64,000 nucleotides of DNA from Bartonella krasnovii (GTDB lineage: Bacteria; Pseudomonadota; Alphaproteobacteria; Rhizobiales; Rhizobiaceae): positions 1,595,001 through 1,659,000 of the forward strand of contig NZ_CP031844.2 in assembly GCF_003606345.3 (NCBI RefSeq), in the 5' to 3' direction. Position 1 is the first letter of the stretch. Each line of letters opens with the position of its first letter. Both the position numbers and the translations under genes were made by a program. The notes below the pieces were generated by a model, which searched no databases, was not told where the DNA came from, and worked only from the letters and a program-made list of their open reading frames with translations. Positions 19,009 to 28,788 of this stretch are shown piece by piece.

Positions 19009-20472
19009 CTATCGCATGCCGGCTGGCATCAATTCCACATCAAATCCCGTGACATGGGTCCAATTCATCCCCTCCGGGATACGCAATTTAAAGCGATAAA
19101 ACCGTGCCCTTGCGCGACAATGAATTTGTCCGGTATTATGAGAAGGTTGTTTTTCTGGCAACCAAACCGTTTCCTCTTCAAGAGATTGTCGAAAGCGCAT
19201 TCCCACAGACAAATAAAATTTTCCACTATTAACTTGAGGCATAATATTTTTCACCCGTGTTATCATGCCATTTGTCTGCCCCATTTCTTGCGAAGTGACC
19301 ACACAAGCCATAGGAGGACCAGAAAACGACCCCAGTCTACCCTTTTGATCAAATGCGCCCAAAATGGGTGATTCATTTTTCCACGCTTTACTATCGAGAG
19401 AAAAGGACAAATCATCAATATTCTTAGCGACAAAATCAAGACCTTCTAACGTTGTTCCAGTTAAGAAAATGGGGAGGATCATTTTGATATCCACGAGAGC
19501 TTTTGTCCATTTTTGCAACCCCCAATCATAAATAAGCAAAATCCGTTTATGAAGATTTTCATCGCTATCCACCATCCAATAAACACGATTATACACGCCA
19601 TCGATTGCCGCAGACATGGTATACAGATTACTCTGCCTTGATTTTGCGGTCATCGTTCGATCAACCTTTTCAAAGCCAATGGGGATAATCTGTCCGTCAT
19701 TTGCTATTTGATAAAAACCGCCCTCATCGGCAAAGAAAGCCAAATCACCGCGACAAACAATTGATTCAGCATTTTTTGCGCCTCTTTTATCGTGGATTTT
19801 TTGGAAACTAAAAATAATCTTAGAGCCTGGAATAAAAGAACCGGCATAGATTGCAGAACGCATAAAGATAATAGGATTTGTTGTCTCAGTTGCCCCTTGC
19901 ACGAAACCGCCATCAGGAAAATCTTGATAATCGCAGCTTTTTTTCCCCACGGTCCAAAATTCTGCATCATTCAATCCTGACCAATGAACCCGTCTTGGAT
20001 GTTCAGTTAATTTCATCAAACAAACGAAATCTCCCCAGACGCGAACGAGCCCCGCTTGTGGTGGATTTCCTCCTAAATTTCTAAATGTCTTATCATGAAT
20101 AATATCGATCACTTGTGGTTTATCATTAGCATTTACCGCAATAATAAAATCACCAAACAAAGCAAAAGACCACGGCGCATCAATATTTGCCATATAAGCC
20201 TTTCCTTTTTGGCTTATATCTTTCCACTTCATTGTTGTATTATCAAGCAAGAAGATTTTTTCTCTTGTCCCAACAAGAATAGAAACGCCATTTTTTGTTT
20301 TAACCGCAAGAGCGCCTAAAATAGGCTCTGGACATGGCTCTGACAAAGGTTCAAAACTTGGCATAGGAATATAAGAGCCATCAGCCGGGAGCACATTGAC
20401 AAGTTCATCGGTAAAAATTCCATTGATATCCGCCACATCGGGTCGATAATCAGCGATTGGGAAAAAAGCCAT
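19009..20472 (-). CDS. Phage tail/stabilisation protein, P22 gp10-like
   Basis: 487 aa from ATG 20472, with GGGGG 5 bp upstream; a frame extension to 20538 has no site. Beta-rich throughout, with the block RVHWSGLNDAEFWTVGKKSC followed by YQDFPDGGFVQGA. This recalls head-closure/tail stabilisation proteins of podoviruses (gp10 type), which sit between the adaptor and the tail tip. Its place in the order, after capsid and adaptor genes and before the ejection and collar genes, supports that. No enzymatic motif. Frame fully intact despite decayed flanks. Confidence 0.75.
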   Translation of the reverse strand: MAFFPIADYRPDVADINGIFTDELVNVLPADGSYIPMPSFEPLSEPCPEPILGALAVKTKNGVSILVGTREKIFLLDNTTMKWKDISQKGKAYMANIDAPWSFALFGDFIIAVNANDKPQVIDIIHDKTFRNLGGNPPQAGLVRVWGDFVCLMKLTEHPRRVHWSGLNDAEFWTVGKKSCDYQDFPDGGFVQGATETTNPIIFMRSAIYAGSFIPGSKIIFSFQKIHDKRGAKNAESIVCRGDLAFFADEGGFYQIANDGQIIPIGFEKVDRTMTAKSRQSNLYTMSAAIDGVYNRVYWMVDSDENLHKRILLIYDWGLQKWTKALVDIKMILPIFLTGTTLEGLDFVAKNIDDLSFSLDSKAWKNESPILGAFDQKGRLGSFSGPPMACVVTSQEMGQTNGMITRVKNIMPQVNSGKFYLSVGMRFRQSLEEETVWLPEKQPSHNTGQIHCRARARFYRFKLRIPEGMNWTHVTGFDVELMPAGMR

Positions 20473-21073
20473 CAAGCCCCCTACAAAATGTTTGAAGCCC
20501 CCAGTGCCAAAACACCAAGGCTTGCTCATTGAAACCACAAAAGCCCCTAGAATAAAGCTCTAAGGACATAAAATTGAATAAAATACAACTATAAGTTGCC
20601 AACCCCTCGAGAAAAATGATCCCACCCATCATGGCAAGCCCACTGCCCTCACCAAAGCTCAGCCCAAATCATCCCTCAACACTTTCCAATACCAGCCACT
20701 AATACCAGCACGCCCCCCCAAGATTGAAAAAAAAGCCAGCCCCCATAAATCTTTGAAGAAACCAGTGTCAAGAGACTCATCCATTTCAAGAGAGACCAAG
20801 GTTGCTGTGGTTAAAACCATAAGAGCTCTTAAAACCGAGAGCAAAAAAATCCCACAAAGAAATAACCTACAGTTGATTTATTGCAAAAATATCCACGTCT
20901 ACAAGCCCCCAACAGCGGTTCATCCTCAACACTACGCCTCAAAGTCAATCTGGATCTCAAAACCAATCCAGACTCCAAAACGCATGAAGCCCCCAAAGCA
21001 ACACTTAAAAACATAAGCACTCGTCCAGTCTTCAATGCCCATCTTAAGCATAAACAATTGAAAAAAAATCCTT
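20473..21073. other. Spacer between phage-like genes without a recognisable gene
   Basis: 600 bp of C-rich plus-strand DNA. Several overlapping frames are open on both strands, but none has a ribosome site or recognisable motif. Confidence 0.5.
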
Positions 21074-21769
21074 TTAGAAATTCATTGGCTGAATCTTTGA
21101 AGAACCTTTTCTGCGTGATGTTTCAATACGCAAAGCTTGAAGCTGTTCTTGAAAATCTCTAAAAGAAACGGCAGCATATTCAGGATCTTTAAGGATATTT
21201 TTATAAAGTTCATATTTTGCCCGTGCTTTAATGAGATCAAAAGCATAAATCAACCAAGGATTGTTGTCTTCTTTGATCTGTTCATCGCTAACATGAATAG
21301 GTGTATAAGAAAGCTGCACGGTTTCGACATTTTCTGGCGTTGGAAAGAGTCCTATTTTTTGATCAAGGCACGTATAAAAGAATGGTGTTCCTAACTCAGG
21401 ATGCATACCATATTGCTGATGCAACACTTCTAAAGGCTTAAAAAATAACTTTGTTGGTGCTGTATTCTTTGTTGCTAAAAAGACTTCTTCCAGCGTTTTT
21501 TCTGACTCAATAAAAACGCCTTCTTCTTTTCCATACCATGTTTTTTCGCTTTGTGTTTTGAACGTGCTTTTTCTCCTTTCATTAAAGAAAAAGGGTTCAC
21601 GTTCACACAAACGCAAAGCTGTAACAATTGAATCTTGAATTTGCTGGGAATATTCAGCTGTTGTATCGTCAATTTCATCTTGAATAAGCGCGACCATAGA
21701 AGCAAAAGTTTGCGAGCGATCTGAATGTGTAAGATCGCGATTGTTAGGATCACGAGATAAAGCAGTCAT
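21074..21769 (-). CDS. Phage head-tail adaptor, gp4-like
   Basis: 231 aa, with ribosome site AAGGATAGG before ATG 21769. It is mostly helical, with TFASMVALIQDEIDDTTAEY at the N-terminus, a central beta region (TPFFYTCLDQKIGLFPTPEN, VQLSYTPIHVSDEQ) and a helical C-terminus (LIYAFDLIKARAKYELYKNI). This resembles P22 gp4-type adaptor proteins, which bind the portal ring. Position directly after the capsid gene agrees. Family assignment rests on pattern and order, not on an invariant motif. Confidence 0.7.
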   Translation of the reverse strand: MTALSRDPNNRDLTHSDRSQTFASMVALIQDEIDDTTAEYSQQIQDSIVTALRLCEREPFFFNERRKSTFKTQSEKTWYGKEEGVFIESEKTLEEVFLATKNTAPTKLFFKPLEVLHQQYGMHPELGTPFFYTCLDQKIGLFPTPENVETVQLSYTPIHVSDEQIKEDNNPWLIYAFDLIKARAKYELYKNILKDPEYAAVSFRDFQEQLQALRIETSRRKGSSKIQPMNF

Positions 21770-21805
21770 AAGCCTATCCTTTTTCTAGAAGTATTTTAAA
21801 TTTCT

Positions 21806-21832
21806 CCCCCAACAAAATCCTCTTGTTGGGGG
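21806..21832 (-). promoter_or_regulatory. Strong hairpin just downstream of the capsid gene
   Basis: CCCCCAACAA at 21806-21815 pairs with TTGTTGGGGG at 21823-21832 around a 7-base loop. On the minus strand the stem is followed by AGAAATTT rather than a T run, so an mRNA 3'-end stabiliser or a weak terminator are both possible. Confidence 0.75.
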
Positions 21833-21855
21833 AAAGAAGGAAGCAAGCATTTGCT

Positions 21856-22974
21856 TTAAGCCGGTGCTCCATAAGTTGGGATGACGATTGTTCCAAAATC
21901 TTGAGCTCCTTGCGCACTTCCTGGCAAGGTAAAGCAGGTTTTTTTCATACCGATAATGGTTTTTGCTGCGACCCCAAATTCTCTTTCATAGTCGAAGAGC
22001 TCTTCCACCAATTTATAGCGTGTAGCGCCTCGATCTTTTCCAAAAGCGATCACAGCACTTTGCGCCCCAAGCAGCACCGCACGACGCACATTAGGGACAG
22101 CTTTATTTGCGGTTCCCGATTCAACCCCTTCGGTAATATGTTCAGCTTCACGTAAAACGACACCATTATACATGCCCAAAGATCCATCATAGAGCGGATT
22201 TTTGATACGGCTTCCACTATAGATTGCCTTGGTAATGTCGAGCCATTGCCCCGCATCGGTATTGGTTCGCAATTGCGTTACTTGGGTTGGATGAAGATAA
22301 AGTACATAGACATTTTCCCCATCAATCCGTACAGGACGAATTTTAGGATTCGCTAATTTAGCGCGTTCAACCGCTTTATCGATTAGTTTAAGATTAAACA
22401 CATCATTTTCTTTTAAATCTTCATCTTTTGTTTTATCATTCGGACGCACCACGCGTTTATTGGTTGGCGCCGTTGGGGCATTAAAACCATAATGAACGGG
22501 TTTAAGTGTAATGGATCGCCCTTCAAAGTTAATGGATTTTGCGGTATATCCGCACACTTGAATGAAGAACATCATACTTAAGCGATCTGCATACCAATCA
22601 ACCAAACCATTTTTTGCTTCCGTGCGCAAATCGTGGAGAATGCGTTGCTGATCAATGGTGCCTTCATTTTTGACCCGCACCGCATGAACGAGTTCATTAA
22701 TCGCCAAACGATCATTGAGAAACTGTAGAGCTTCTTCATTGCCTTCCAATGTTTGCCCTTCACTCACCCCATCACCGAGCAACTGCACACGCAAATTAAA
22801 GCTAATGGAATCGCCACTTGCTTTTGTGGTTTCATCCTTTAACTGTACGATACTGTTTGAATCATCCCCAATTAATGGTGCAATTGGGATTGCTTTTGAG
22901 ACTTCTTGATTTAAGAGTTTAGACCATGTGCGCACTGCCATTGGGTCATTGAGTCCGATATAAGTTACAGTCAT
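21856..22974 (-). CDS. Major capsid protein, N4-gp56 family
   Basis: 372 aa from ATG 22974 (ribosome site GAGGAT), giving MTVTYIGLNDPMAVRTWSKL; a longer frame to 23016 crosses the terminator stem region and is rejected. Family features include IVQLKDETTKASGDSISFNL, LLGDGVSEGQTLEGNEEAL and AINELVHAVRVKNEGTIDQQ in the first 110 residues, as in N4-gp56 type coat proteins (HK97-like fold). It forms the particle shell. Central position between scaffold-like and adaptor genes fits. It is bracketed by a terminator upstream and a hairpin downstream, suggesting its dosage is set separately. Confidence 0.92.
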   Translation of the reverse strand: MTVTYIGLNDPMAVRTWSKLLNQEVSKAIPIAPLIGDDSNSIVQLKDETTKASGDSISFNLRVQLLGDGVSEGQTLEGNEEALQFLNDRLAINELVHAVRVKNEGTIDQQRILHDLRTEAKNGLVDWYADRLSMMFFIQVCGYTAKSINFEGRSITLKPVHYGFNAPTAPTNKRVVRPNDKTKDEDLKENDVFNLKLIDKAVERAKLANPKIRPVRIDGENVYVLYLHPTQVTQLRTNTDAGQWLDITKAIYSGSRIKNPLYDGSLGMYNGVVLREAEHITEGVESGTANKAVPNVRRAVLLGAQSAVIAFGKDRGATRYKLVEELFDYEREFGVAAKTIIGMKKTCFTLPGSAQGAQDFGTIVIPTYGAPA

Positions 22975-23000
22975 TTTATCCTCGAAAAGTTTATTGACAT

Positions 23001-23025
23001 AAAAAAAACCCGGCAAAGTGCCGAG
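23001..23025 (-). terminator. Intrinsic terminator immediately upstream of the capsid gene
   Basis: Reading the minus strand: CTCGGCA, loop CTT, TGCCGGG, then eight T (plus coordinates 23025 down to 23001). It ends 27 bp before the capsid start codon, so transcription from the scaffold-like gene would be reduced before entering the capsid gene. Confidence 0.85.
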
Positions 23026-23294
23026 CGCTCAAAACACCACATTTCATTTCAAATGGTGCCTAGATTGTTCTTGTGTGTTTTGTTTCTATTAGTCTGCCTC
23101 CCCCTGATAAGAACTCTCCTTACCCCGTCTGTCCTTTGAGAACGCCCACACACACGCGAGTCTCAAGCCCACGCATATCCCTTCCGCATTTCACGCACAA
23201 GAAACCCTCTCATGGGTCCCACAAAAGAACATCCCCCACATCCCTACTACACCAAAAGCTTCATCACATTTTCGCGTAAATACTATTCTTGTGA

Positions 23295-24068
23295 TTAAAA
23301 TTCTCTTCCCCCCATTAAACGATTAAAAGCCGCTTTATTTTTAGGATCAGCAACCCAAGTGCTAAACTCTGCTTCTGACATTTTATCCAGCATATCCAAA
23401 GAAATCGGCCCATTTGGCGTCACGCCATTATAAGCAGCAAGAGTCCGGGCTGAATTGTGTCTTTCCTGCAAATTTTCCCCCATGTTATTCTGAACATTGC
23501 TATAACCAAACTTTTGTGCAATCGTGTAAATCACTTCAGCTGGATTTTGATTTTTTTGCGCACAATCGCGCAAGATCTGCTTCAATTCATCACCAATCCT
23601 TGCATCAATATTTTGGGGATCGGCCATCTCAGGATAGAGCGAAGCAAAAGCGGCCAACTGTTTCGCACGCGTTTCATAAATAAAATCAGCCGCCTGATCA
23701 AAATCCTGGTGCTTTTGTTTAACACTTGCAACAGACTGCTGATAAAATGCCTGCAACTGTTCTGCTTCTCGAGCCGGGGAAGGTTGTTGTTTTTCCTGTA
23801 ACAGCCCTTGTTTTTGGAGTGTTTTTCCCAACCATTGCATATAGCCCATAAAATCCTTTTGTGGATCTGGTGGCGCATTGTCTTCCCCTTGAACCTCTTT
23901 TCCGCCTTCTTGCGAGGATAACTGTTGTTGAAATCTTTGTTCTTGAAAATTTTCTTCCAAAGTTTTTTCTTCTCTTCCACTTTCCCCCTCTTCTCCCCCT
24001 TGCGTTGAGGCAAGAAAATCCTGTTTCAAATGGTTTTGTTCTGCCGGCGTTAAGTGTTCTTGATCCAT
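23295..24068 (-). CDS. Scaffold-like phage protein
   Basis: 257 aa with ribosome site AAAAGG. It is highly charged and Gln/Glu-rich at the N-terminus (FQEQRFQQQLSSQEGGKEVQ), helical through the middle, and ends NGPISLDMLDKMSEAEFSTW, a C-terminal segment frequently seen in phage scaffold proteins. Lying between portal and capsid genes is the classic scaffold position. No protease motif is present. The assignment rests on position and composition. Confidence 0.7.
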   Translation of the reverse strand: MDQEHLTPAEQNHLKQDFLASTQGGEEGESGREEKTLEENFQEQRFQQQLSSQEGGKEVQGEDNAPPDPQKDFMGYMQWLGKTLQKQGLLQEKQQPSPAREAEQLQAFYQQSVASVKQKHQDFDQAADFIYETRAKQLAAFASLYPEMADPQNIDARIGDELKQILRDCAQKNQNPAEVIYTIAQKFGYSNVQNNMGENLQERHNSARTLAAYNGVTPNGPISLDMLDKMSEAEFSTWVADPKNKAAFNRLMGGREF

Positions 24069-24438
24069 GACATTAGCCTTTTCTTTTTTTTAAAAAACAA
24101 TAAAATGAAATTTTTCCGATAAAACAGCCTATAAGCATTGATCCCCCCCAAGGTGCTCTGCGCACATGATCTCCAACCTATCGATACCTCACCCCGCACA
24201 CCCAAGAGGGCAAGATACCTTCCCCCTGCTCCCCACCATGAACAACGAGGCTTTATCGAACATTTTTCCCAACATGCCTTACCCCACAAAACAACGCCTC
24301 TTGCGATAAACAGAGGCGCCATGACACGGCATAAGCAACACGAAAGATGAAAGTTTATGGACACCCTTCCCGTGATCACTTCACTTGGATCAAATTTATC
24401 CAACATTGCGCATTATTAAAGCGCCATTATAAAGCGTC
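24069..24438. other. Spacer between scaffold-like and portal genes
   Basis: 370 bp without a credible gene; open frames on both strands have no recognisable motifs. Confidence 0.5.
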
Positions 24439-26304
24439 CTACTGTTGCGCATTTGCCCTTTGCAACATCTGCATCATCTGCTCTGCTCCGACATTCTGCC
24501 CCATTTGTGCTGAATCATTTTTCTCTTCTTGGAGAGCGTTTTGCGCCTTTATCGCAATTTTATGAATCAGTGAAGCCGGCAAAGGGGAATAGCGTAAGAG
24601 ATCGAGCATAATCTCTGGTGTTGCAAAATTTTGCATCAAAGGAAGCAATTGCATAATCAATGCAAAAGTCCGCTCTTTTTCGTTAAGACTTGTTGGTGCA
24701 TCATCCACGACAATATCATATTCCAAACTTGTCACCATTTCACGTGTTAAGGGTACATATTGGGCATTTTCATCCCCTGCGATACGCACCAACCGCCCAT
24801 CAGAGAGATAATTTTGAATAAGATAGAGAATAATTTTCCCCTGTCGTTGCCGATATCGACGCAAAGCATCAAAAAAGGCAGCCAACAGATTAAGGGAAGA
24901 TTGTCGGCGTTGTTGTTCCAAAATACCAGGCTGATTAACCGCTCTTGTTCCAATAAATTCAGAAGACAAGCCCGTCACCTGCTCGAGAGCGCTCTTTGCT
25001 TCATTAAACAATTGGAAAAAACCTTGGGGAAATTGTGCCACCGGTTTAGGCTGGATTCTGCCCCCAGAGACAGCCCCACTTTTCAACCAAGTAATGCTAT
25101 CGGCTCTCGCCCAACTCTCAAGGGCTTGTCGATCATCATCAAAGGCATCACGTTCAGCCATAATCCCGCCTTTTGATTGGCTATTGAGCAAATGCATCAC
25201 TTGACTAAAATATTTATTTGCCCAGCGTTGCGGATCTTTTGTAGGGCGCACAAGCCCGTAAAATTGTCGGCTTAATTTATCAAAAGTACCCGTAATACAC
25301 TCCCATCCCAATTGACCTGCAGGGACCAAAGGCTTATCCGGGACATCAAGCAACCTTCTCCCCAAAAATGCCCGTTTAACAATTTTTTTGGTCAACCTTG
25401 TTGCTTGAACATCTGGAAAGGCTTTACTTAAACTTTGAAAATCCTGCTCTGAATAATCAATAAATTGACCACTTTGCGGTTCGAGCACTTTATAAACCAC
25501 CTCACGTTCAAACCATCGACATTCAACCAATGTCACCATTTTAGGCCGTTGAGAACCGCCAGCCTCTCCTCCCTCTTCCAGATAAGCTCCTTCTCCTTGG
25601 GAGTTTTTTGTCACCCCACCGTTAGTTGAATGTAAAAACCCCTGATGTTTCACCCAATCGGCATGAAGATCACTCCAATGCACATGGGGAAACATTTGTT
25701 GAGCAACAGCCAGAGGTTTTTCATCAATATACCATAAACGTTGTGCATCAATAAGATTAGGCTTAACAGCACTAGCATCCCAGACCATTTTCATAGGGTC
25801 AAGCCGCGAAATGATAGGTTTTCCTTGTGGATCTTCTTCATAATCAAGGCGGGTATCTGTCCACCCCATACCGCAAATGATCGCATCTTGAAAAGCATCG
25901 GAATCTTCATATTCCCCATCAGCTTCATCGCGAAACCATTCAGCGGCCCCTGTCAAGATCTGGTTTGCAAAGGCAGCGCCTTCTTGTCGTGGAATAAATT
26001 GGACTTGTCGTTTATTATTGCGCTCAGCCCCAATGACAGCATTAATCAGCGGGGCAATACGGTTAAAAGTCATCACCGGTCTATTTTGTTCGTTCAAAAC
26101 AGCCAAGTCTTGCTCATTCCACTGCCGACCATTATAAAAATCGTAGTCTTCTTGGGCATTTTTTCGCCATTTTTCGATATGAACAATATCGTCCTGATAC
26201 CACCCAATGAGTTTTTTAAAAAGCGCTTGCTGTTCAAGTGTTTCGATGTGATTGAAAGAAGAAAAAGAAGAATCTGTAGACATATTCATTAAAAAGCCAT
26301 CCAT
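24439..26304 (-). CDS. Phage portal protein, P22-like
   Basis: 621 aa. Begins with helical LFKKLIGWYQDDIVHIEKWR, then DYDFYNGRQWNEQDLAVLNE and RPVMTFNRIAPLINAVIGAE, the hallmark start of P22-type portals, and later GFFQLFNEAKSALEQVTGLS with LEQQRRQSSLNLLAAFFDAL. Portals form the dodecameric ring for DNA packaging and bind the terminase. The 5' end overlaps the terminase gene; ATG 26304, 26289 and 26283 are all in frame, and the TAATG overlap at 26289 is the most natural. Intact and of normal length. Confidence 0.9.
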   Translation of the reverse strand: MDGFLMNMSTDSSFSSFNHIETLEQQALFKKLIGWYQDDIVHIEKWRKNAQEDYDFYNGRQWNEQDLAVLNEQNRPVMTFNRIAPLINAVIGAERNNKRQVQFIPRQEGAAFANQILTGAAEWFRDEADGEYEDSDAFQDAIICGMGWTDTRLDYEEDPQGKPIISRLDPMKMVWDASAVKPNLIDAQRLWYIDEKPLAVAQQMFPHVHWSDLHADWVKHQGFLHSTNGGVTKNSQGEGAYLEEGGEAGGSQRPKMVTLVECRWFEREVVYKVLEPQSGQFIDYSEQDFQSLSKAFPDVQATRLTKKIVKRAFLGRRLLDVPDKPLVPAGQLGWECITGTFDKLSRQFYGLVRPTKDPQRWANKYFSQVMHLLNSQSKGGIMAERDAFDDDRQALESWARADSITWLKSGAVSGGRIQPKPVAQFPQGFFQLFNEAKSALEQVTGLSSEFIGTRAVNQPGILEQQRRQSSLNLLAAFFDALRRYRQRQGKIILYLIQNYLSDGRLVRIAGDENAQYVPLTREMVTSLEYDIVVDDAPTSLNEKERTFALIMQLLPLMQNFATPEIMLDLLRYSPLPASLIHKIAIKAQNALQEEKNDSAQMGQNVGAEQMMQMLQRANAQQ

Positions 26305-27650
26305 GAAGTTTGAGAATGGAGAGAAGAGTGATAAGGTTTTTTTCGCGCTCTCGCATGGGGCTGTTCATAAGCCACACACATCAATCCAAAGGCATCGGCC
26401 CCATGGCTTGCCCAGTCATGTTCAGCGCCAAGACCAATATTGCGCTGTTCATCACGCTTTTCATGATACCAAGCGAGCGCTTTTCTCCCCTCAGCTGTTG
26501 TGTCACGATTAAACCATAGAGCAGGAAACAAACGCCTTACGGCTTCGATACGCATTTTGACCGCGCCTGTTCCCTGATTAGGAATGATTTTGGTTTGAAA
26601 ACCGGCTTGTTGGAGGGCACTTTCAAAACTGACATTATAAACACGATCTTTTGTTGCGCCATCATGGGGCAAGACCATGAGGGCCTTTTCATATCCCCTT
26701 TGAAAGATCCACCCCACATGTTCACAGAGTGGTTGCCCTTGAGCTTCATAATAATCAAGCACACGAATTTCGCGTCCCACAAATTGCGCGACCCACAAAG
26801 CGGTTGCATCGGCTTTTGCACCGGTTCCTCCGATATCCCAAAAGATTTTCACCTGCATCAAAGGATCCCGTGGAACGGTGGTAATCCGCCCTTCCATCTC
26901 AGCTTCGAGCAGACATTTTTGATAATAAGCCCCCTGCACAGCTTGGAGATATTCGCCTTCCCAAATATGGTTATACTGCTCTGGTCTTTGCTGCAAATCA
27001 TCCAATCGATCTCGATTAAGCTTTTTGGGAAATTGCGGATTATCGCGCCAATTAATTTGTGCGCCTTTGATATTGGGATTATCGACATTTCGAAAACGTT
27101 TTTCCACGGGGGCATTTTCATGATATGGGTTCCAAGTAACCCATAATTCTGCGTTCCAATCATCTCCCTCTTCGCGCAAAGTTGGGATAAGGGTTTGCCA
27201 AGCGGTCTCCGTGACCGGCTCCGCCTCATCCACCCAGCAAAGGAACACCCGCCCCATTGATTTAATACTCGCGATATTTCGATCAAGCCCCGCAAACACA
27301 TAAGAAATACGTCCATCTTTTGATTTAATATATTTATCACCGATTTCATAATAATCTTGCAGAAAAGGGTAAGCTTCAATTGCGCGTTTAATTTCTTCCA
27401 AAGAGCTCTCATTGAGAGAATTTTGAAACTGTCGCGCACAAAGGATAATCCCGCGTTCTCCTGCCATTCCATGGCGATATCCCACCACCGCTGTCATCAA
27501 AGCAAAAGAGCGTGTTTTTCCAGAGCCTCGTCCGCCCCAAGCCGCCCGAACATCTGCTTTTCCGGTAAAGACAGGAATAAGCTTTGGAATAAGAGCCACT
27601 TGAGCCGTTTTCCGCTCCATTTTTTGAGAATTTTTTTGAACCGTTGTCAT
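26289..27650 (-). CDS. Phage terminase large subunit
   Basis: 453 aa. Walker A GGRGSGKT at residues 39-46, Walker B FLCWVDEAEP with Asp141/Glu142, then a nuclease domain with KIFWDIGGTGAKADATALW and a late acidic site in EHDWASHGADAFGLM. This is the packaging ATPase and nuclease that feeds DNA through the portal. All ATPase and nuclease motifs are present, so the packaging motor looks functional. It is followed by the portal gene with a short overlap. Large terminases of this size with these motifs occur both in phages and in gene transfer agents. Confidence 0.93.
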   Translation of the reverse strand: MTTVQKNSQKMERKTAQVALIPKLIPVFTGKADVRAAWGGRGSGKTRSFALMTAVVGYRHGMAGERGIILCARQFQNSLNESSLEEIKRAIEAYPFLQDYYEIGDKYIKSKDGRISYVFAGLDRNIASIKSMGRVFLCWVDEAEPVTETAWQTLIPTLREEGDDWNAELWVTWNPYHENAPVEKRFRNVDNPNIKGAQINWRDNPQFPKKLNRDRLDDLQQRPEQYNHIWEGEYLQAVQGAYYQKCLLEAEMEGRITTVPRDPLMQVKIFWDIGGTGAKADATALWVAQFVGREIRVLDYYEAQGQPLCEHVGWIFQRGYEKALMVLPHDGATKDRVYNVSFESALQQAGFQTKIIPNQGTGAVKMRIEAVRRLFPALWFNRDTTAEGRKALAWYHEKRDEQRNIGLGAEHDWASHGADAFGLMCVAYEQPHARARKKPYHSSLHSQTSWMAF

Positions 27651-28192
27651 GATAATTTTTTATACTTTAGCAACAATTGCGCTCCACATTTTTGATGATG
27701 CCAATTTGATGATGCCAAGTTTCATTATTCTAGAACCATTGAAAGAAAAAAGCTTATCTCAAAAGCGCTCTCTTCTCTTCATCCAGATACGTAATACATC
27801 CCGCTTTTTGAGCATTCCCTTTTTTGTATGCGCCCCCCACTCCCCAAGGCGCGCAAAAAGCCCCACCCTTCAAACACCGCACTCCTGTCCCCCACAAAAG
27901 CACGGTATTCCCCCCTCAAGAGTGCCCTAAAGCACAACCAGCCGCCTATCACACCCTCTTAAAGTGTCACACTCCTCACCCATCAAAACGGTATTTTCTC
28001 ATATCCCCTAAAACCCCTTGCACCAAAGCCTCTGTGCCCCACGACACCTTTATGGCATCATCCACCAAAGCCCCTCCAGCACACGCCCTTGACGCCTCAT
28101 CGCTCTCCACCGAACATCTTCCAGTATCACAAGCGCCTAACCAACCCGATAACCTCTAAACGCCCTTGACTCATCGTCCCTCAAAACAGCGC
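27651..28192. other. C-rich spacer without a recognisable gene
   Basis: Plus strand is very rich in C and poor in G (CCCCCCACTCCCC-type stretches). Plus-strand open frames here reflect composition only. Confidence 0.5.
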
Positions 28193-28396
28193 CCTTCCAA
28201 GACGACTTCTTCTCTCACCCGCCTCACATTTTTCAATAGCACACGCTTGAATTTCCTTAAGGTCACGCTTCAAGATCACATTTTTCTGATTGGGGCTCTT
28301 TTGATTTCACGGGAACAATCTCAATCCGCGAAATTGTTTTGACATTTCCTTCTTCAGTCACCTGCAGAGGTAAAACTTTTGCCAACAGCGAAAAAA
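28193..28396. repeat. Tandem copy of the 3' end of the small terminase-like gene
   Basis: 28193-28396 repeats 28404-28607 almost perfectly at an offset of 211 bp. It encodes a second copy of the last 45 or so codons, SLLAKVLPLQVTEEGNVKTI onwards to the stop (minus strand, stop at 28263). It has no start of its own with a good ribosome site. Confidence 0.95.
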
Positions 28397-28473
28397 CAGC
28401 CCCCCTTCCAAGACGACTTCTTCTCTCACCCGCCTTACATTTTTCAATAGCACACGCTTGAATTTCCTTAAGG

Positions 28474-28788
28474 TCACGCTTCAAGATCACATTTTTCTGA
28501 TTGGGGCTCTTTTGATTTCACGGGAACAATCTCAATCCGCGAAATTGTTTTGACATTTCCTTCTTCAGTCACCTGCAGAGGTAAAACTTTTGCCAACAGC
28601 GAAAAAAAAGGCACAGGATTATTCAGCGCATGATATTGCAGATACGACACCAACCCATCTTTCCCATACTGAGATCCAGCTTGTTCAGCGGCTGTAAGTA
28701 AGGCTTCATTAAACCGCTTTGTGATTTTATTTAAAGCCCCTTTTTTGCGTCCTCTTCGACGTAAGGGAAGACAATTTTTCTCAGCCAT
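28474..28788 (-). CDS. Small terminase-like DNA-binding protein of the phage-like cluster
   Basis: 104 aa from the third of three consecutive ATGs (28788), chosen for its spacing from AAAGGAG. A basic N-terminus (PLRRRGRKKGALNKITKRFN) is followed by helical LLTAAEQAGSQYGKDGLVSY and a C-terminal beta segment (VKTISRIEIVPVKSK). Proteins with this RGRKKG-x-x-N-K-x-T start often precede large terminases and act as DNA-recognition subunits. It is upstream of TerL by about 820 bp because the duplicated 3' end and C-rich DNA lie between. Confidence 0.65.
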   Translation of the reverse strand: MAEKNCLPLRRRGRKKGALNKITKRFNEALLTAAEQAGSQYGKDGLVSYLQYHALNNPVPFFSLLAKVLPLQVTEEGNVKTISRIEIVPVKSKEPQSEKCDLEA

